Shown here piece by piece: positions 32,025 to 32,289 of a DNA stretch of 32,289 bases. The notes under the pieces are model-generated. The model saw nothing but the letters and a program-made list of their open reading frames with translations, was not told the DNA's origin and ran no database searches. Made by a program: the position numbers and the translations under genes. Each line of letters opens with the position of its first letter. Within the stretch, counting starts at the first letter, position 1. This stretch comes from GWF2-50-93 sp049297395 (GTDB lineage: Bacteria > Verrucomicrobiota > Lentisphaeria > Victivallales > GWF2-50-93): positions 1-32,289 of the forward strand of contig JBAQUG010000575.1 in the NCBI GenBank assembly GCA_049297395.1, read 5' to 3'.

Positions 32025-32289
32025 CTACAGCTCATGCGCGACCATGAATTCGCGGTAGAGCCTTGCATAGACGCCGTTGATCTTCAGAAGCTGGCGGTGG
32101 TTGCCCCTCTCGACAATCCTCCCGCCTTCCAGCACGAGAACCATGTCGGCATTCCTGATCGTGCTCAGCCTGTGGGCCACGACAAAGCTGGTTCTTCCGG
32201 CAAGAAGCTTCGCCAGGGCGTTCTGAAGACGCTCCTCGGTAATGGCGTCAACGGAACTTGTCGCCTCGTCAAGCACGAAGATCCTAGGA
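32025..32289 (-). CDS. ABC exporter ATP-binding C-terminus (partial, runs off the window)
   Basis: Only the last ~87 residues are present: Walker B with D-loop (FVLDEATSSVD), the H-loop VAHRLSTI and the common exporter ending (VLEGGRIVERGNH). The frame stays open to 32289. This is typical of the MsbA/MdlB-type fused exporters (membrane domain plus nucleotide-binding domain). It is convergent to the RND gene; the 82-bp gap holds only a short CAGTG-GCAA-CACTG hairpin (31995-32008) and no clear terminator. Substrate unknown. Confidence 0.9.
   Translation of the reverse strand, partial: PRIFVLDEATSSVDAITEERLQNALAKLLAGRTSFVVAHRLSTIRNADMVLVLEGGRIVERGNHRQLLKINGVYARLYREFMVAHEL

Overview
This 32.3-kb window is bacterial. 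RND efflux genes with a periplasmic adaptor, lipoprotein-free secreted thioredoxins and periplasmic sensor domains point to a Gram-negative-type envelope. Many hybrid histidine kinases, receiver-Ser/Thr-kinase fusions, a MurA with Asp in place of the catalytic Cys and abundant palindromic repeats would fit a sediment anaerobe, possibly of the PVC group. That placement is inference; there is no rRNA or other marker to fix the phylum.

Left part, minus strand (1-10.0 kb): palindromic repeats and a PAS-protein remnant (224-520); two overlapping hybrid sensor kinases (554-3271 and 3268-6783); a pair of 82-bp tandem repeats (6836-6999); murA (7017-8291); a receiver-Ser/Thr kinase truncated just after its HRD motif (8394-9323); and a membrane-anchored Cys-based phosphatase (9417-10043).

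Centre, plus strand (10.27-22.85 kb): a large arsenic/thiol island in two ArsR-controlled blocks. Block A (10334-15324) starts with a CVC-type ArsR behind a promoter that coincides with a perfect 9-6-9 inverted repeat. Its tightly packed genes encode a DGC-domain protein, secreted thioredoxin, ArsF-like and ArsG-like proteins, a Cys-rich DUF6951-like protein, an MTH895-type mini-thioredoxin, a GcvH-like lipoyl protein, two more DGC proteins and an OsmC protein. Most starts overlap the previous stop. Block B (15430-22851) has a second CVC-type ArsR, a thioredoxin-coupled ArsC, ArsM, a two-cluster ferredoxin, a Cys-rich membrane thioredoxin-like protein, a CcdA/DsbD-type membrane protein, a 66-aa Cys-rich protein, a P1B ATPase and Acr3. 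A RAYT (REP-associated tyrosine transposase) element with paired double-hairpin repeats sits at the 3' end of arsC, and the reading frame runs unbroken from ArsC into the transposase.

Right part (23.0-32.3 kb): a PAS-GAF-PAS hybrid kinase followed 9 bp later by an intact receiver-Ser/Thr kinase, which suggests a direct phosphorelay to a Ser/Thr kinase. A third ArsR follows, with a near-consensus promoter, ahead of an RND adaptor and permease. No outer-membrane channel gene is present. The window ends in the 3' part of a convergent ABC exporter.

Together the genes describe arsenate reduction (ArsC), arsenite efflux (Acr3), methylation (ArsM), probable organoarsenical handling (ArsF/ArsG) and an unusually rich set of dithiol and Cys-rich proteins. 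The most novel items are the DGC/lipoyl/OsmC/ArsFG operon and the ArsC-RAYT fusion.
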